Below are positions 41,649-50,969 of a stretch of 64,000 nt of DNA, piece after piece. Below the pieces are notes generated by a model that worked only from the letters and a program-made list of their open reading frames with translations, searched no databases and was not told the DNA's origin. The number at the start of each line of letters is the position of its first letter. Position 1 is the first letter of the stretch. The position numbers were made by a program, and so were the translations under genes. The DNA lies in the NCBI GenBank assembly GCA_029561455.1, contig JAKQIY010000074.1:1-64000 (forward strand). The letters are read 5' to 3'. Source of the DNA: a bacterium (GTDB lineage: Bacteria; Zhuqueibacterota; Zhuqueibacteria; Residuimicrobiales; Krinioviventaceae).

Positions 41649-42674
41649 TTACAATACTTCTGAAAACAACTCTTTGTATTTATTATCGGCTTTTAATTTA
41701 TCCAGTAGTTGAACTTCTGCATTCTGTTGTTTGGTAGCCGCTAATTTACGACCCAGCATTTCTTTGATCTCTTCAAACGGACGGTCTTCTTTTTTACGGT
41801 CAACAACCTGAACAATATGGTATCCATAGCGGGTTTCTACCAGGTCGCTGATTGTGCCAATCGGCAAGTTAAATGAGGCATCTTCAAACGGTTCTACCAT
41901 CTGGCCGCGTTCAAAGTTTTCATACAAACCGCCTTTATCTTTGGAGCCGGGATCTTCGGAGTATTCTTTTGCCAGGGCCGCGAAATCTTCACCGGCGCGG
42001 GCTTTTTCAAGAACGGTTTCCATCTTTTTGCGAATTTCTTCTTTTTCCGCATCCGACTTGCCATTTGTCAGCATCAAAATATGGCGAACCGTTGCGAATT
42101 TATCTTTGTTATACTCGTCCAGTAATTCCTGTTCGGTGGGTTCCATGTTTTTATAGACAACCTGTTCCAGGTAATCTTTGATCATAATGCTCTGCCGTAC
42201 ATCTTCAATGAAATATTCCTTGGTCAAACCCATTTGGGCATTACGTTCATTGAATTTATCTTCGCCACCAGCCTGGGTATAATATTTTTGCAACAGGGCA
42301 TTCAGAGAATCTTCGGAGACTTTGATATTATTTGCTTCCGCATCCTGAACCAGTAATCTTTTTTCAGCCATGTATTCCGAAGTGCCTCTGATCAGTTCAT
42401 TAACATTGCTGCTGTCCAGAGCATCCATATTACTGGCAAATCTTTTTAGTCTGGCATATATAAAAGGCATAATATCGCCTGAATAAACATTGAATTTTTT
42501 AGTGCTGACAAGCGCAACGGACTTGGACGGATCCAGGGCCGGAACTTTTTCTGCCAGGGTTTTAAAGAATTGGTATTCCATAGAATCTGCCGCATAGGGA
42601 GGAGGCGGAGTTTTTTGGCCGCAGCTCATCACCAGTATAAACATTGCAGCAATGATAATTAAATTTTTTTTCAT
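41649..42674 (-). CDS. PpiC/SurA-type peptidylprolyl isomerase lipoprotein
   Basis: A 341-residue periplasmic foldase. A lipoprotein signal (MKKNLIIIAAMFILVMSCGQ, lipobox VMSC) precedes an N-terminal SurA-like chaperone helix region (about 30-195) and one parvulin domain (about 205-300) with VRHILMLTNGKSDAEK, FAALAKEYSEDPGSKDKGG and GYHIVQVVDR. All parvulin landmarks are present. It probably helps fold outer-membrane or T9SS-secreted proteins, which are numerous here. Single gene with its own terminator. Confidence 0.92.
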   Translation of the reverse strand: MKKNLIIIAAMFILVMSCGQKTPPPPYAADSMEYQFFKTLAEKVPALDPSKSVALVSTKKFNVYSGDIMPFIYARLKRFASNMDALDSSNVNELIRGTSEYMAEKRLLVQDAEANNIKVSEDSLNALLQKYYTQAGGEDKFNERNAQMGLTKEYFIEDVRQSIMIKDYLEQVVYKNMEPTEQELLDEYNKDKFATVRHILMLTNGKSDAEKEEIRKKMETVLEKARAGEDFAALAKEYSEDPGSKDKGGLYENFERGQMVEPFEDASFNLPIGTISDLVETRYGYHIVQVVDRKKEDRPFEEIKEMLGRKLAATKQQNAEVQLLDKLKADNKYKELFSEVL

Positions 42675-42818
42675 GAAAGTTGCTCCTGTTTTAAAAAATG
42701 TTTTTTTAGGTATTATAGTATTAAATTAATAAAAATTATTGATATTCCCTAATATTTTTTTGTAATCGATCTGCACTATTATCAACCGAATCCAAATGGT
42801 ACAGTTTAATTAAAATGT

Positions 42819-42843
42819 AAACCCGGCCAAAACCGGGTTTTTT
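42819..42843 (-). terminator. Terminator of the DUF4380-like T9SS gene
   Basis: AAACCCGG (42819-42826) pairs with CCGGGTTT (42833-42840), flanked by A/T runs. It is placed 13 nt beyond the stop codon at 42856 on the minus strand. Confidence 0.7.
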
Positions 42844-42855
42844 AATGCGAATTAT

Positions 42856-44424
42856 CTATTTCATTAGCAGCATTTTACCGACCTGCTCGCCGGCATCGCT
42901 CTGCAAGCGATACATGTATACTCCGCTGGCCAGATTACCGCCATCGAATTGATAATGATGTGTTCCGCTATCGAGGGCGCCATTAACGAGTAGAGCAATT
43001 TCTTTGCCGGTGATATCATACACGGCAAGCCGGGTTTTTCCGGCAACCGGCAATGAAAATTCTATGGTTGTAACCGGATTAAACGGGTTGGGGTAGTTTT
43101 GGTTCAATATAAATTTTGACGGCGTTTCGTTGTTGCTCTCGTTAATACCTGTGATCAGGGAAGTATAATCGACCGAATCCAGTACTCCGAGCTTGTTGCC
43201 GTTTGCATCATAAATCCACACTTCAACATTTGTTAGAATGCTTTCCGGGGGATTGAAATCTGTTTTTAAATTTAAAGTCTCTAACGGAGTAACTTCAATG
43301 GGGTCGCCCGAATTCACCACATGGTCACCATTAAGATAAACAAGTCGGGCAGTTCCCACATGGAAAACACCATAAACAGCTTCTAATTCCCCTTTGCCGT
43401 TGTTATGCAATTTAGTTTTGATTGCCCCGACATTGTTGACGTCAACTATCGGGCCATCCACTTTGGCAGCCCACCAGTTTTCCGTAAAGGTATATTCTCC
43501 GCCCTTGGCAGCCAGTTCCATAATCGGGCTGACCACTTCAACTTCCAGGTATTCGTTGTCAATCCAAACTTCAACATGCGCTCCCTGGTCAGGATATTCT
43601 GCACCTTCAAAAATTGTAAATGTTTTTGCATAAGCATAACCGTCAAGTTCATCAACATAGCAAATCCATCCCCGGTCGGAATCGGCAAAGATTTTTTTCC
43701 CTTCATTTTTGAATTGCACGCCATAAATACCGGGAGCCACCTCGCCAACCCAGGCTGCGGAATTGTTATCGTACCGGACTCCATCTTCTCCCCAAATACT
43801 GTTCGGATTGATAGGAAAATAAACCCAGAAATTGCTATAGTCTTTTTTGCCGGGATGCATGACAATGGCCTGGGTAATATCCCACATGCTCCAGTTTTGT
43901 TTAGAGTTACCTTTGTTAATCATAGTTTGATCGACTTTGACGCGGCTGCTGCCTTGGTATATTGTTAAAAGACGGGTAAATTGTAGATTGGGGGAATCCC
44001 ATTTTTCTATGGGACTAGTAACTTGAAGGGATACTGAATCCGGGGTATTGGCCATTACAGTGGCCGTAAATTCGCCATGATCGAGTGTCGGCGGCGGCGG
44101 CCAGTTCCACACGCTTTGCGGCGCCGGCCAGTTTTTAAACCCGCCAAAATTAGGCCAGTTATTATCATTTGCCGGTGTATACGTTTTTCCCAATTCTCTG
44201 CTGTTCACATAAATTGAGGGATGTCCACCCAGATCATATTGCATGGTTCGCCCGCCGATAACAGGCACAGTAGCGATGGTAATCAGGCCGTTTTCCATAA
44301 CCCAGGCATCCCAATTCCAGTCCTGGTATTTGTTAACTAGTGAAATTTGAGTGGAATCTACTGCCGCCAGAGCAGAACCGACGAGCAGCAGAATGAGCAA
44401 GAACCATAAATTTTTACGCATCAT
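42856..44424 (-). CDS. T9SS-secreted DUF4380-like (mutarotase-fold) protein
   Basis: A 522-residue secreted protein. A Sec signal (about 1-20) is followed by a beta-rich domain resembling the DUF4380/galactose-mutarotase fold (about 28-345: NGLITIATVPVIGGRTMQYDLG, then PSPQSVWNWPPPP-like region, and TFIFEGAEYPDQGAHVEVW-like segment in this type), a linker domain (about 350-430) and the T9SS domain (about 438-522, NYPNPFNPVTTIEFSL). Such proteins bind or remodel carbohydrates at the cell surface; no catalytic residue is proposed. I start at M5 (44424), before the signal peptide, with GAAAGG upstream. Confidence 0.8.
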   Translation of the reverse strand: MMRKNLWFLLILLLVGSALAAVDSTQISLVNKYQDWNWDAWVMENGLITIATVPVIGGRTMQYDLGGHPSIYVNSRELGKTYTPANDNNWPNFGGFKNWPAPQSVWNWPPPPTLDHGEFTATVMANTPDSVSLQVTSPIEKWDSPNLQFTRLLTIYQGSSRVKVDQTMINKGNSKQNWSMWDITQAIVMHPGKKDYSNFWVYFPINPNSIWGEDGVRYDNNSAAWVGEVAPGIYGVQFKNEGKKIFADSDRGWICYVDELDGYAYAKTFTIFEGAEYPDQGAHVEVWIDNEYLEVEVVSPIMELAAKGGEYTFTENWWAAKVDGPIVDVNNVGAIKTKLHNNGKGELEAVYGVFHVGTARLVYLNGDHVVNSGDPIEVTPLETLNLKTDFNPPESILTNVEVWIYDANGNKLGVLDSVDYTSLITGINESNNETPSKFILNQNYPNPFNPVTTIEFSLPVAGKTRLAVYDITGKEIALLVNGALDSGTHHYQFDGGNLASGVYMYRLQSDAGEQVGKMLLMK

Positions 44425-44436
44425 TTTACCTTTCAA

Positions 44437-44734
44437 CGCTTTTCACAAATGACACTTGATTATGTATACCCCAATTAATTGCCAAACCGGAAAAGGCAGA
44501 TTTTTTCGGTGATTATTTACTAACTTGTAAAATTATTACATTATCATCAAGAAAGCAAGAATAAAAATTGTCAGGAGAATCAGGAAAAAGCCCGATCACA
44601 GCTTTTATAATAACACCGGAATAGCAGCCAGAAGCTATCTTGACGATCCGCTTGGAGGTTATTATTCTAGTCGTTTATAAACATCCGCTTTCTGTATCTT
44701 TTTCTGGAATAACGTTTGGGGACTGGAAAAAAAT
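44437..44734. other. Intergenic region
   Basis: About 300 bp. No gene is seen. It presumably contains the promoter of the DUF4380-like gene and the 3' trailer of the DUF454 gene. Confidence 0.4.
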
Positions 44735-45136
44735 TTATAAAATTATCCGGGAACGGTTTTCCTCCGGCCTGTAAGTTTTTATCCGTACGATATGCAGGGT
44801 AACCGCCGCGGCAATAATGAGTAACATGACTTTCAGCCACCAATAGTGGATAAAAAAGCACACCGTGCTGCCGATACCTACCCAAAGCAGCAAAAGCGCC
44901 GTTACTTTGTGGCGCAGGGATATGCCCTTGCCTTCGCGATAATTGCGAATATAATGGCCAAACCAGCGGTTGGTTAATAACCAGTTGTACAGGCGTACAG
45001 AGCCCCGTGCATAGCAGGCGGCAGCCAGTAACAAGAATGGAGTAGTTGGTAAAACAGGCAGGAACAATCCTAATGAACCCAGGGCGACAAACAGGGTTCC
45101 CAGAACCAGTAATAATATGCGTAAAAAATTGTTCAA
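44735..45136 (-). CDS. DUF454 (YbaN-like) membrane protein
   Basis: A 133-residue inner-membrane protein. It has the characteristic GSLGLFLPVLPTTPFLLLAAACYARGS (about 20-46) followed by a cytoplasmic loop (LYNWLLTNRWFGHYIRNYREGKGI) and two further helices. This is the DUF454 family, including E. coli YbaN, of unknown function. The C-terminal TYRPEENRSRIIL is short and polar. Confidence 0.9.
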   Translation of the reverse strand: MNNFLRILLLVLGTLFVALGSLGLFLPVLPTTPFLLLAAACYARGSVRLYNWLLTNRWFGHYIRNYREGKGISLRHKVTALLLLWVGIGSTVCFFIHYWWLKVMLLIIAAAVTLHIVRIKTYRPEENRSRIIL

Positions 45137-45290
45137 TTAATCTCCAGTAATAAATATAATTCCGACAATGATCAAGAGCGGTAATACCGTAAATTTAATT
45201 TAGCTTGGAATTGTATAACCTGTATCCCGATATATCTTATTCCGCCGCTTTGCATCAATGCAGTAAATTTTATTTGCCGGGTAAAATTGC

Positions 45291-46235
45291 TCAACACACC
45301 AGGAACAAACGCTCTGTACCCAATCCACCGATGAGACATCGTTCCTTGCGATTGTTCAACAGCTTTTGCGTCCAGTCCGTAAACCCGCCGTCGCATATAA
45401 AAAATTCCTCGTCCTGTTTGTTGGTGATAAATATCTGGTAGCGGGCGGTGTTATAATAGTTATGTTTTTCTGCCGGGGTTTGGACAGCGATGCTTACGCC
45501 GGGATATAATGCAGAGAGTTGTGCCTGTAACGGGGTAGAGATAGCGGCAAACTGGGCGTCAAAAAGAATGAACAAAATACGTATAGATGCTATTTCGAGA
45601 TTGATACTTTTTAGCTGTTGTAAAAGGCGAATATAGTAAGAGACCTGTTCCTGTAGTTCTGACAGTTCAAAGGAATACGAACCGGTATCCCGGCCGGCGC
45701 TGCACAGCGCCAGCAGGCGGAAATGGGGCACGGTATCCCTGGCTGCGATAAACTGGGTGCGCAACAACCGGTGGCTGGCAGCCAGTTTTACCGGAACCGG
45801 GTTGCGCTTTCCGGCGCGGTACTGCTTTTCACGGCGGCGGGCGCATTCCAGGGCCAGCACATCGGTCGAGTCGGCCACCACCTCGGTAGTGCGGATAGTG
45901 GTCAGGACGTTGTTTTGATCGACCGGGCCCAGCAGCGAGCAGCTACCCAACGGCGCGACCGGGGAGAGTTCCACGAGTTCATAATTATGTGGCAGCAGGG
46001 AAAAGGCCAGGCGGTCAAATTCAGCCAACCTTTTCGGATCGATCCCGGCTGGCTGGACGAAACGGTTGTTCTTGTATTGCGAAAATAACTGGTTGGCATC
46101 CAGTTGCACTACCCGGCGGCGATAGACTTCCAGCAGCAGGGATTGCAAGTCGGCCAGGCTCAATTTTTCGCTTAAAGCCTCAAAAAGCGGGGTATTGGCG
46201 GCAGCAGCGAGAATGCGGGCAAGGATTTTGTTCAT
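45291..46235 (-). CDS. Class II aminoacyl-tRNA-synthetase-like protein (HisZ/HisS-related?)
   Basis: A 314-residue protein that I do not firmly recognise. An internal part (about 85-130, SLLGPVDQNNVLTTIRTTEVVADSTDVLALE) and the C-terminus (CDGGFTDWTQKLL, then GGLGTERLFL) recall motif 2- and motif 3-like elements of HisS/HisZ, in which a GGRYD..L loop and GxGIERL close the active site. If so, it may be a paralogue without tRNA binding, since there is no anticodon domain. Synthetase motif residues such as the motif 2 Arg appear as TIRTTEV. Neighbours do not help. Low certainty. Confidence 0.4.
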   Translation of the reverse strand: MNKILARILAAAANTPLFEALSEKLSLADLQSLLLEVYRRRVVQLDANQLFSQYKNNRFVQPAGIDPKRLAEFDRLAFSLLPHNYELVELSPVAPLGSCSLLGPVDQNNVLTTIRTTEVVADSTDVLALECARRREKQYRAGKRNPVPVKLAASHRLLRTQFIAARDTVPHFRLLALCSAGRDTGSYSFELSELQEQVSYYIRLLQQLKSINLEIASIRILFILFDAQFAAISTPLQAQLSALYPGVSIAVQTPAEKHNYYNTARYQIFITNKQDEEFFICDGGFTDWTQKLLNNRKERCLIGGLGTERLFLVC

Positions 46236-46267
46236 AAAAATGTATTATTACGGATGGTATAACTATA

Positions 46268-46945
46268 TTATGAGATTTTATATTTTTTCTTATTATCATA
46301 TAATCTTAATTGAGTAACTGCATTTTCATTTTGGGAGTTGTACTGATAAGTTGGCCAATCAGGAATATAATTTTCTGTTTGATTGCCCCAAACTGCCCAG
46401 CCTTCTCTTTTCCCGCGCGCAAATAATTCCAGGTATGGCCCAGGACTGCAACTTTCAATAATATCGTATAGCTCATCCGGTTTTCGTGAATGTTCTCTTT
46501 TGCGGGAGCTAATAATGTTTGTTTGTGTTCTTCCCGGTTTCAGAGTGCGCATTTTCCCTTTTGTGCCAAATAAAATCAGTTCCGTAACGTTCCTGAAATA
46601 GAACCCCACGCCTCTACCATCCGGGCCGCCATCTTTACGAATTTTGTACCAAACAATATTGGTTTTGTATTTAAAACCCCACTTTTGCATCACTTCCAAG
46701 CCTTCAGCAAGAAGGGCATTGGGAACCCATAAATACAAATGTGCATCATTACATGCTACAGTATTTACCGGAATATCTAATATTTCCTGTAAAGAAAGGG
46801 TAGGATAGCGGCTTAATCTTTTATGCTCAGGGGCCATTTTCCCGGTAGAGTTTTGAAACCGCCATGGCGGATCTGCGAGAATCGTTTGATATTTGCCCTG
46901 TACCTCTTTAATAAAGTCTTTAGCTACGGATAGCGAGTCTTGCAT
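46268..46945 (-). CDS. MT-A70-family DNA N6-adenine methyltransferase
   Basis: A 225-residue methyltransferase with the catalytic motif DPPW at 25-28, the SAM-site residues in NIVWYKIRKDGGPDGRGVGFYFRNVTEL, and SRKREHSRKPDELYDIIE (typical of MT-A70 DNA enzymes). It methylates adenine N6. Its gene starts 5 nt after the stop of a BglII-family nuclease gene, so it is the protective partner of a type II restriction system. The specificity-determining part is not obvious, and the recognition sequence cannot be predicted. Confidence 0.88.
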   Translation of the reverse strand: MQDSLSVAKDFIKEVQGKYQTILADPPWRFQNSTGKMAPEHKRLSRYPTLSLQEILDIPVNTVACNDAHLYLWVPNALLAEGLEVMQKWGFKYKTNIVWYKIRKDGGPDGRGVGFYFRNVTELILFGTKGKMRTLKPGRTQTNIISSRKREHSRKPDELYDIIESCSPGPYLELFARGKREGWAVWGNQTENYIPDWPTYQYNSQNENAVTQLRLYDNKKKYKIS

Positions 46946-46950
46946 ATTTA

Positions 46951-47541
46951 TTAATCCTCAATATAAAGCGATTTTTTAATACCGAAAACCAGAATGGGAC
47001 AACCACCACCGCCTCCGCCCTGAATTTTAGGTAAGAGTTTGCTAATATGAGTTGTTGAAGCGCCAAAGGATTGCCCTCTGCCGATAGAGGCAAATATTTC
47101 CTGTAATTCTTCAGTTCTTGTGATAATTATACCCACACTGATTGCTCTTAACTCAAATAGCAGCCGGAAATTGTTCAAATCTCTATCGAAAAACGGATCT
47201 TTATTATTCCATTCTACTTCCAGGGCAATTCTATTCTTATAACAATCAATTTTATGAGTTGGGGAAAGGTATTCTGTATTATCAATGAGCATTTTTGTAT
47301 CGAATGCTTTTTCTTCCCATTTTTTTTCTTTGATTAGCCGATCATCAATCCATTCCGCAATATGCGATTTTTGACCGCCGCCAACGGTTATCCAGCTTTT
47401 TCTCAATCGGAAATCGGTGAGGGTTTGGATAATATCATTCCATTCATTTGGGAAATCACCATGAAGGATTGTGGTTGCATGTTTCCACTCATGTATTTCA
47501 TAGTTCTCTTGAATAAATTTGGATAGTAACTCAATCGACAT
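46951..47541 (-). CDS. BglII/BstYI-family type II restriction endonuclease
   Basis: A 196-residue protein of the BglII-type PD-(D/E)xK fold. Asp99 (KIDCYKNR), Glu108 and Glu110 (ALEVEWNN) are spaced like the active-site Asp, Glu and Gln of BglII (here the last is Glu). The NKDPFFDRDLNNFRLLFELRAI segment following the active site is a family feature. A run of glycines (GGGGGG, near 178) precedes CPILVFGIKK at the end. The start is placed at ATG 47541 (AAAGGA upstream). It forms a two-gene R-M system with the MT-A70 methyltransferase. Confidence 0.85.
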   Translation of the reverse strand: MSIELLSKFIQENYEIHEWKHATTILHGDFPNEWNDIIQTLTDFRLRKSWITVGGGQKSHIAEWIDDRLIKEKKWEEKAFDTKMLIDNTEYLSPTHKIDCYKNRIALEVEWNNKDPFFDRDLNNFRLLFELRAISVGIIITRTEELQEIFASIGRGQSFGASTTHISKLLPKIQGGGGGGCPILVFGIKKSLYIED

Positions 47542-47611
47542 TACGAAATCCTTTATAACAGGGAAATCATTTAATAAAATATAATGCAAAATTATCAACA
47601 ATCAAAAAAGA

Positions 47612-48301
47612 TTATTGGCTGCTACTCTTTTTAAGTATCTTTTCGCTTTCGATTTGCTTGAACAGATCATGCAAAAACTCCACATAGATCTCTTCTTTTT
47701 TCCGTTGTTCGGGATAAAAAGGATATGCGAAAAGCAATCCGGCCTGTACCCATTTGGTTAGAGAAGCATTTCTGCTATAATTTTTCAGCAAGCGCCCCTG
47801 CCGGTCATAAAGATCGGCAGTGAGCGAGTATGAATAACGGTAAGGCACAGGCAAAATAGTAATGCTGATGGTAGAAGCAAATTTTGCCAAAAAGCTTTTG
47901 GCAAAGGATTTTTCGCGCATGAATTTGATCTTTAATACATAATCGTGACGTTGCATCAGGCTGTCCTTTTCCAAACGCCGTTGCGGTTTATTAACATCCG
48001 CGGCGTATTCGGTAAAAGTTGAGTAAGAGCCGATATTGCTGAACTCGTTGAGGGCGTCGCCGAAAAAATCGTCAAAGCCGCGTATCTTTTCATAATCATT
48101 ATCCATTTTAGGTATCGCATCCCAGCCTTTGGTTTGTCTATAGTGACTGAAAATGAATAACACGCTCACCTTGTCCGCATTGTAATTTTTTGCTGCCGGT
48201 TGGGCGAATTTGCCGCCCAGATCGGATTTAAAGGTCGCGCAGTTGGTGAAGAGTACTGATAATATAAGCAGTACAAGTGTTGGAAAATGATTTTGTTTCA
48301 T
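47612..48301 (-). CDS. Lipoprotein of unknown function
   Basis: About 229 residues from ATG 48301. An N-terminal lipoprotein signal (MKQNHFPTLVLLILSVLFTN, then CATF) would place it on a membrane. The remainder has no domain that I recognise; there is a SFAKSFLAKFASTISITILPVPYRYSYSLTADLYDR-type stretch (about 135-170) that could form paired beta strands, and a basic C-terminus. It lies just upstream, on the map, of a decayed GxxExxY gene. The frame is open to 48337, but the signal peptide decides the start. Confidence 0.6.
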   Translation of the reverse strand: MKQNHFPTLVLLILSVLFTNCATFKSDLGGKFAQPAAKNYNADKVSVLFIFSHYRQTKGWDAIPKMDNDYEKIRGFDDFFGDALNEFSNIGSYSTFTEYAADVNKPQRRLEKDSLMQRHDYVLKIKFMREKSFAKSFLAKFASTISITILPVPYRYSYSLTADLYDRQGRLLKNYSRNASLTKWVQAGLLFAYPFYPEQRKKEEIYVEFLHDLFKQIESEKILKKSSSQ

Positions 48302-48324
48302 AATATTACCTCGGGAATTATGGA

Positions 48325-48597
48325 CTTTTTTAGCCACGGATGAAACACGGATTAAAAGACAAATCTTTTATACTTTATTTTTTCACTTCCGGAATTGACA
48401 AACATTCCAAATTCTTTTTCTGTTGAATATTCAAAAAAATCAATTCTCCATGTATTGCTTTTTAGTAAACTTTTTCAAAAAAGCCATAGCCAAGAGTATT
48501 ATAAATTTCAAAAGCAGCGCCAATAATATTTCTGGTAATTTCTTCGTGCTTTAAACTCGTTTTTATCCGTGTTCAATCTATATTAATCAGTAGCTAA
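48325..48597 (-). pseudogene. Decayed GxxExxY-family gene with flanking inverted repeats
   Basis: On the minus strand, codons from about 48560 read TSLKHEEITRNIIGAAFEIY, then NTLGYGFFEKVY, the signature beginning of a GxxExxY protein. There is no start codon, and a TAA follows at 48462-48464. The end of the protein (GMFVNSGSEKIKYKRFVF, stop at 48352-48354) is found in another frame about 60 bp later, so roughly half the usual 125 residues are gone. Flanks are TAGCCACGGATGAAACACGG at 48331-48350 and, inverted, ATCCGTGTTCAATC...CAGTAGCTA at 48565-48596, forming imperfect terminal inverted repeats. The gene is non-functional. Confidence 0.8.
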
Positions 48598-49608
48598 TTA
48601 TTTATTGGTTATTTCAAATTTCCCCTCCCCATAATGCCTCACCGGCTGCAACTCGTGGCTGGTTACTCCCGCTTTGTTGACGAGGAAAAAGCGGATTTCG
48701 GCGCACAGTTCGCACTTGTGCGCATAAGCGGTTTTGGCAGGCGTGTAATTGTAATGATCCCGCACATAATCCAGCAGGCCGCCAATGCCATGGTTATACA
48801 GCACAGTGAGCAATGGATACTCTGTTTCATCAAGCGGCGCGTCCAGGTCCTCGCGGCGAATGGCCAGACCGGCGCACAGTCCCGGTATGTAATTGCCGTA
48901 CAGGTCGATATGAAAATGGCTGGTATTGGCCAGTTCCGGGCAGCAGCCATTGCTGTGCTCGATAATAGTTGCCACCGGATGGGAGGGATAATGCTCCGCC
49001 AGCAGCTCCAGCGCCCGGCCGCCAGCGGAAACCCAGTAACGGTGCAAAATACTGTTTTCATAATCCACTCCATACAGCGCCTTGTACTCTTCCAGGGAAT
49101 GTTTTTTACGGTCGTCCAGGGCGTCTATTTCCGGAAAGAAAGCGGAAATCCAGGGAAACACAGCAATGCCCAGTTCGCGGCAGGTTTTGATGACGCTTTT
49201 CACTTTGTAAAAGGGTATATGTTCATTATGGAACGGACTGATCGAGATGAGCAGGGTAGAGAGACCGTTATCGGCCAGGCTGCGCAGAATGGCGCGGGCG
49301 GATTCGTAATTCTTAAACCATGCGGAATTGGTTTCCACATATTCGATATGCAAACCCATATCATTGGCAATTTCCAGCACCCGCAACAAGCCTTCCGGGT
49401 TGAGCAGCGGCTCGCCGCCGCCAATGTGTATGGACTGACACTGCATCTTTTTCATGGTTTCCAGGTTGCTGCACGTAACCTCCGGACTGATATAATCCTT
49501 TGGCCATTGCGGACTACAACGGTACAGGCAGTGCCGGCAGCGGGAGACGCAATAATAGTTGGTAATCAGTCCGCCGGACATGAGAAAGGTAACAGCGAGT
49601 TTTTGCAT
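48598..49608 (-). CDS. Radical SAM protein
   Basis: A 336-residue radical SAM enzyme. The cluster motif is CxxxCxxC with Cys20, Cys24 and Cys27 (YYCVSRCRHCLYRC), GGGEPL follows at about 64-69, and SAM-binding strands (VETNSAW, LISISPF) come later. Near the C-terminus, CCPELANTSHF and HKCELCAE contribute further cysteines, as in SPASM-type auxiliary cluster regions. The reaction is unknown; the type is similar to peptide-modifying or small-molecule-modifying members. ATG 49608 is preferred to 49617. The 3' end lies right against the GxxExxY remnant. Confidence 0.88.
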   Translation of the reverse strand: MQKLAVTFLMSGGLITNYYCVSRCRHCLYRCSPQWPKDYISPEVTCSNLETMKKMQCQSIHIGGGEPLLNPEGLLRVLEIANDMGLHIEYVETNSAWFKNYESARAILRSLADNGLSTLLISISPFHNEHIPFYKVKSVIKTCRELGIAVFPWISAFFPEIDALDDRKKHSLEEYKALYGVDYENSILHRYWVSAGGRALELLAEHYPSHPVATIIEHSNGCCPELANTSHFHIDLYGNYIPGLCAGLAIRREDLDAPLDETEYPLLTVLYNHGIGGLLDYVRDHYNYTPAKTAYAHKCELCAEIRFFLVNKAGVTSHELQPVRHYGEGKFEITNK

Positions 49609-49824
49609 AACTACCACCCCGTAAATTAATACCGTGTTCCCGGCAATTGTCGTAATTGGTTAAGAATTATACGTTACTGCACCGGAAAACGCAGATAAAT
49701 GAAGATCCTACACTCTTTCACATATATCAATATACCTGCCAGGGCGTTTAAATTTGGCCCTGACAGGATTGAAAATTTTTAATGATGTTCCTTATACCCC
49801 TTCTGCTATCCCATGCAGATCGTG

Positions 49825-50847
49825 CTATTTTTTCAGCTTGTAATTCGCCGGAACCTCAAACAACGCCGCATCCACATCTTTGGCATGGATGGCTTTAACT
49901 TCCGATGTCGCCTGGTATAGCTCTTTGGCGGAAGATTTTTTCTTTTCGGCATTTTCAGTAGCCTTTTTAGCCAGCTTTTTGCCCAACATGCCGCCCAGCG
50001 AACCTTTAAGATCATCCAGTGCTACCTGTTTGTCCTCTTTTTGAGCTTCACCGGATTGCGCCTGTTGCGCTTGCATGGCATGAGTGGTCATAATGAAACT
50101 CATATCCGTTTTAATCGGGTAGCCTTCAATCTTTTTCAACTCTTGCATCATCGGTTCGGTTTGTTCCTTGAACTGCGCCGCCAGTTGTGAAAATCCCGGA
50201 ATAGCGGAGGGATTGATGCCCAGTTCCGCCAGCAGTTTTTGATCAAATTCTGCGGCGATCTTCATGGCATTCGGCATAGAGGGAATATTCCACAGATCGG
50301 TTTTGTAGAGCATGGTATCCAGAACACCGGTTTGCTTGTGCTTGCCAATGGTGGTAACAGTGAGAAGGTAATTATCGCAATTAAAACCGTTCAGATTTTG
50401 TTTGTCGCCGGTTTTTTTAACCTCAACTTTAGGTTCCTGCCATTCATATTCCGATTCGGTTTTTTCCTGCTGAGCGTTGTCGGATGGAGATTGCGACATT
50501 GAAGCCAAATCTGCCTGGCCTTTTTCCAGCATTTCTTTATATTCGGCAAATGTCATTTCCGTATATTTTTTATCTTTTTCATTGAACCGCCAGAACACTT
50601 TTTTATCCAGCCGGGTTATTTCAATTTGTGTGCCTTTGGGGCTGAGGTGTTTCATCAAGGAACCTGTGAATTGAAAATTCGTTTCGGTGCGTCTGGCATC
50701 GCCCTGGATATAGGTAACCATGCTGGAAGTGAATGCGCCGCTGCCATACAGGCCGTTGCTGGTAACAGCAGATTCGTAATCAACCTGGGCCATAATATAA
50801 GGAACCGCGGTAATTATCAGTAAAAATAATATATACCACTTTTTCAT
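49825..50847 (-). CDS. DUF4412-like exported protein
   Basis: A 340-residue exported protein with a clear Sec signal (about 1-20, ending IMAQ). The mature part is DUF4412-like (QGDARRTETNFQFTGSLM, VFWRFNEKDKKYTEMTFAEYKEMLEK, TDLWNIPSMPNAMKIAAEFDQKLL). An Ala/Gln/Lys-rich stretch near 265-310 is low complexity. Family function is unknown; it resembles periplasmic proteins of the FCB group that contain a GLP-like or redox-insensitive beta domain. The gene stands alone and is divergent from the NAT gene. Confidence 0.75.
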   Translation of the reverse strand: MKKWYILFLLIITAVPYIMAQVDYESAVTSNGLYGSGAFTSSMVTYIQGDARRTETNFQFTGSLMKHLSPKGTQIEITRLDKKVFWRFNEKDKKYTEMTFAEYKEMLEKGQADLASMSQSPSDNAQQEKTESEYEWQEPKVEVKKTGDKQNLNGFNCDNYLLTVTTIGKHKQTGVLDTMLYKTDLWNIPSMPNAMKIAAEFDQKLLAELGINPSAIPGFSQLAAQFKEQTEPMMQELKKIEGYPIKTDMSFIMTTHAMQAQQAQSGEAQKEDKQVALDDLKGSLGGMLGKKLAKKATENAEKKKSSAKELYQATSEVKAIHAKDVDAALFEVPANYKLKK

Positions 50848-50969
50848 TTTGTACTCCCTTTTGCTTTTTACATTTTACATGATTATATTAATAAAACACT
50901 GAATATATCAAAAATAATACATATTTTCTAAATTTTTTTTACAGTGGTTGAAATTTTCAAGATAAAAAT

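Noticed and set aside
48634-49629. 331-codon plus-strand ORF
   Set aside because: Fully antisense to the radical SAM gene, whose cluster motif and family signatures are clear.
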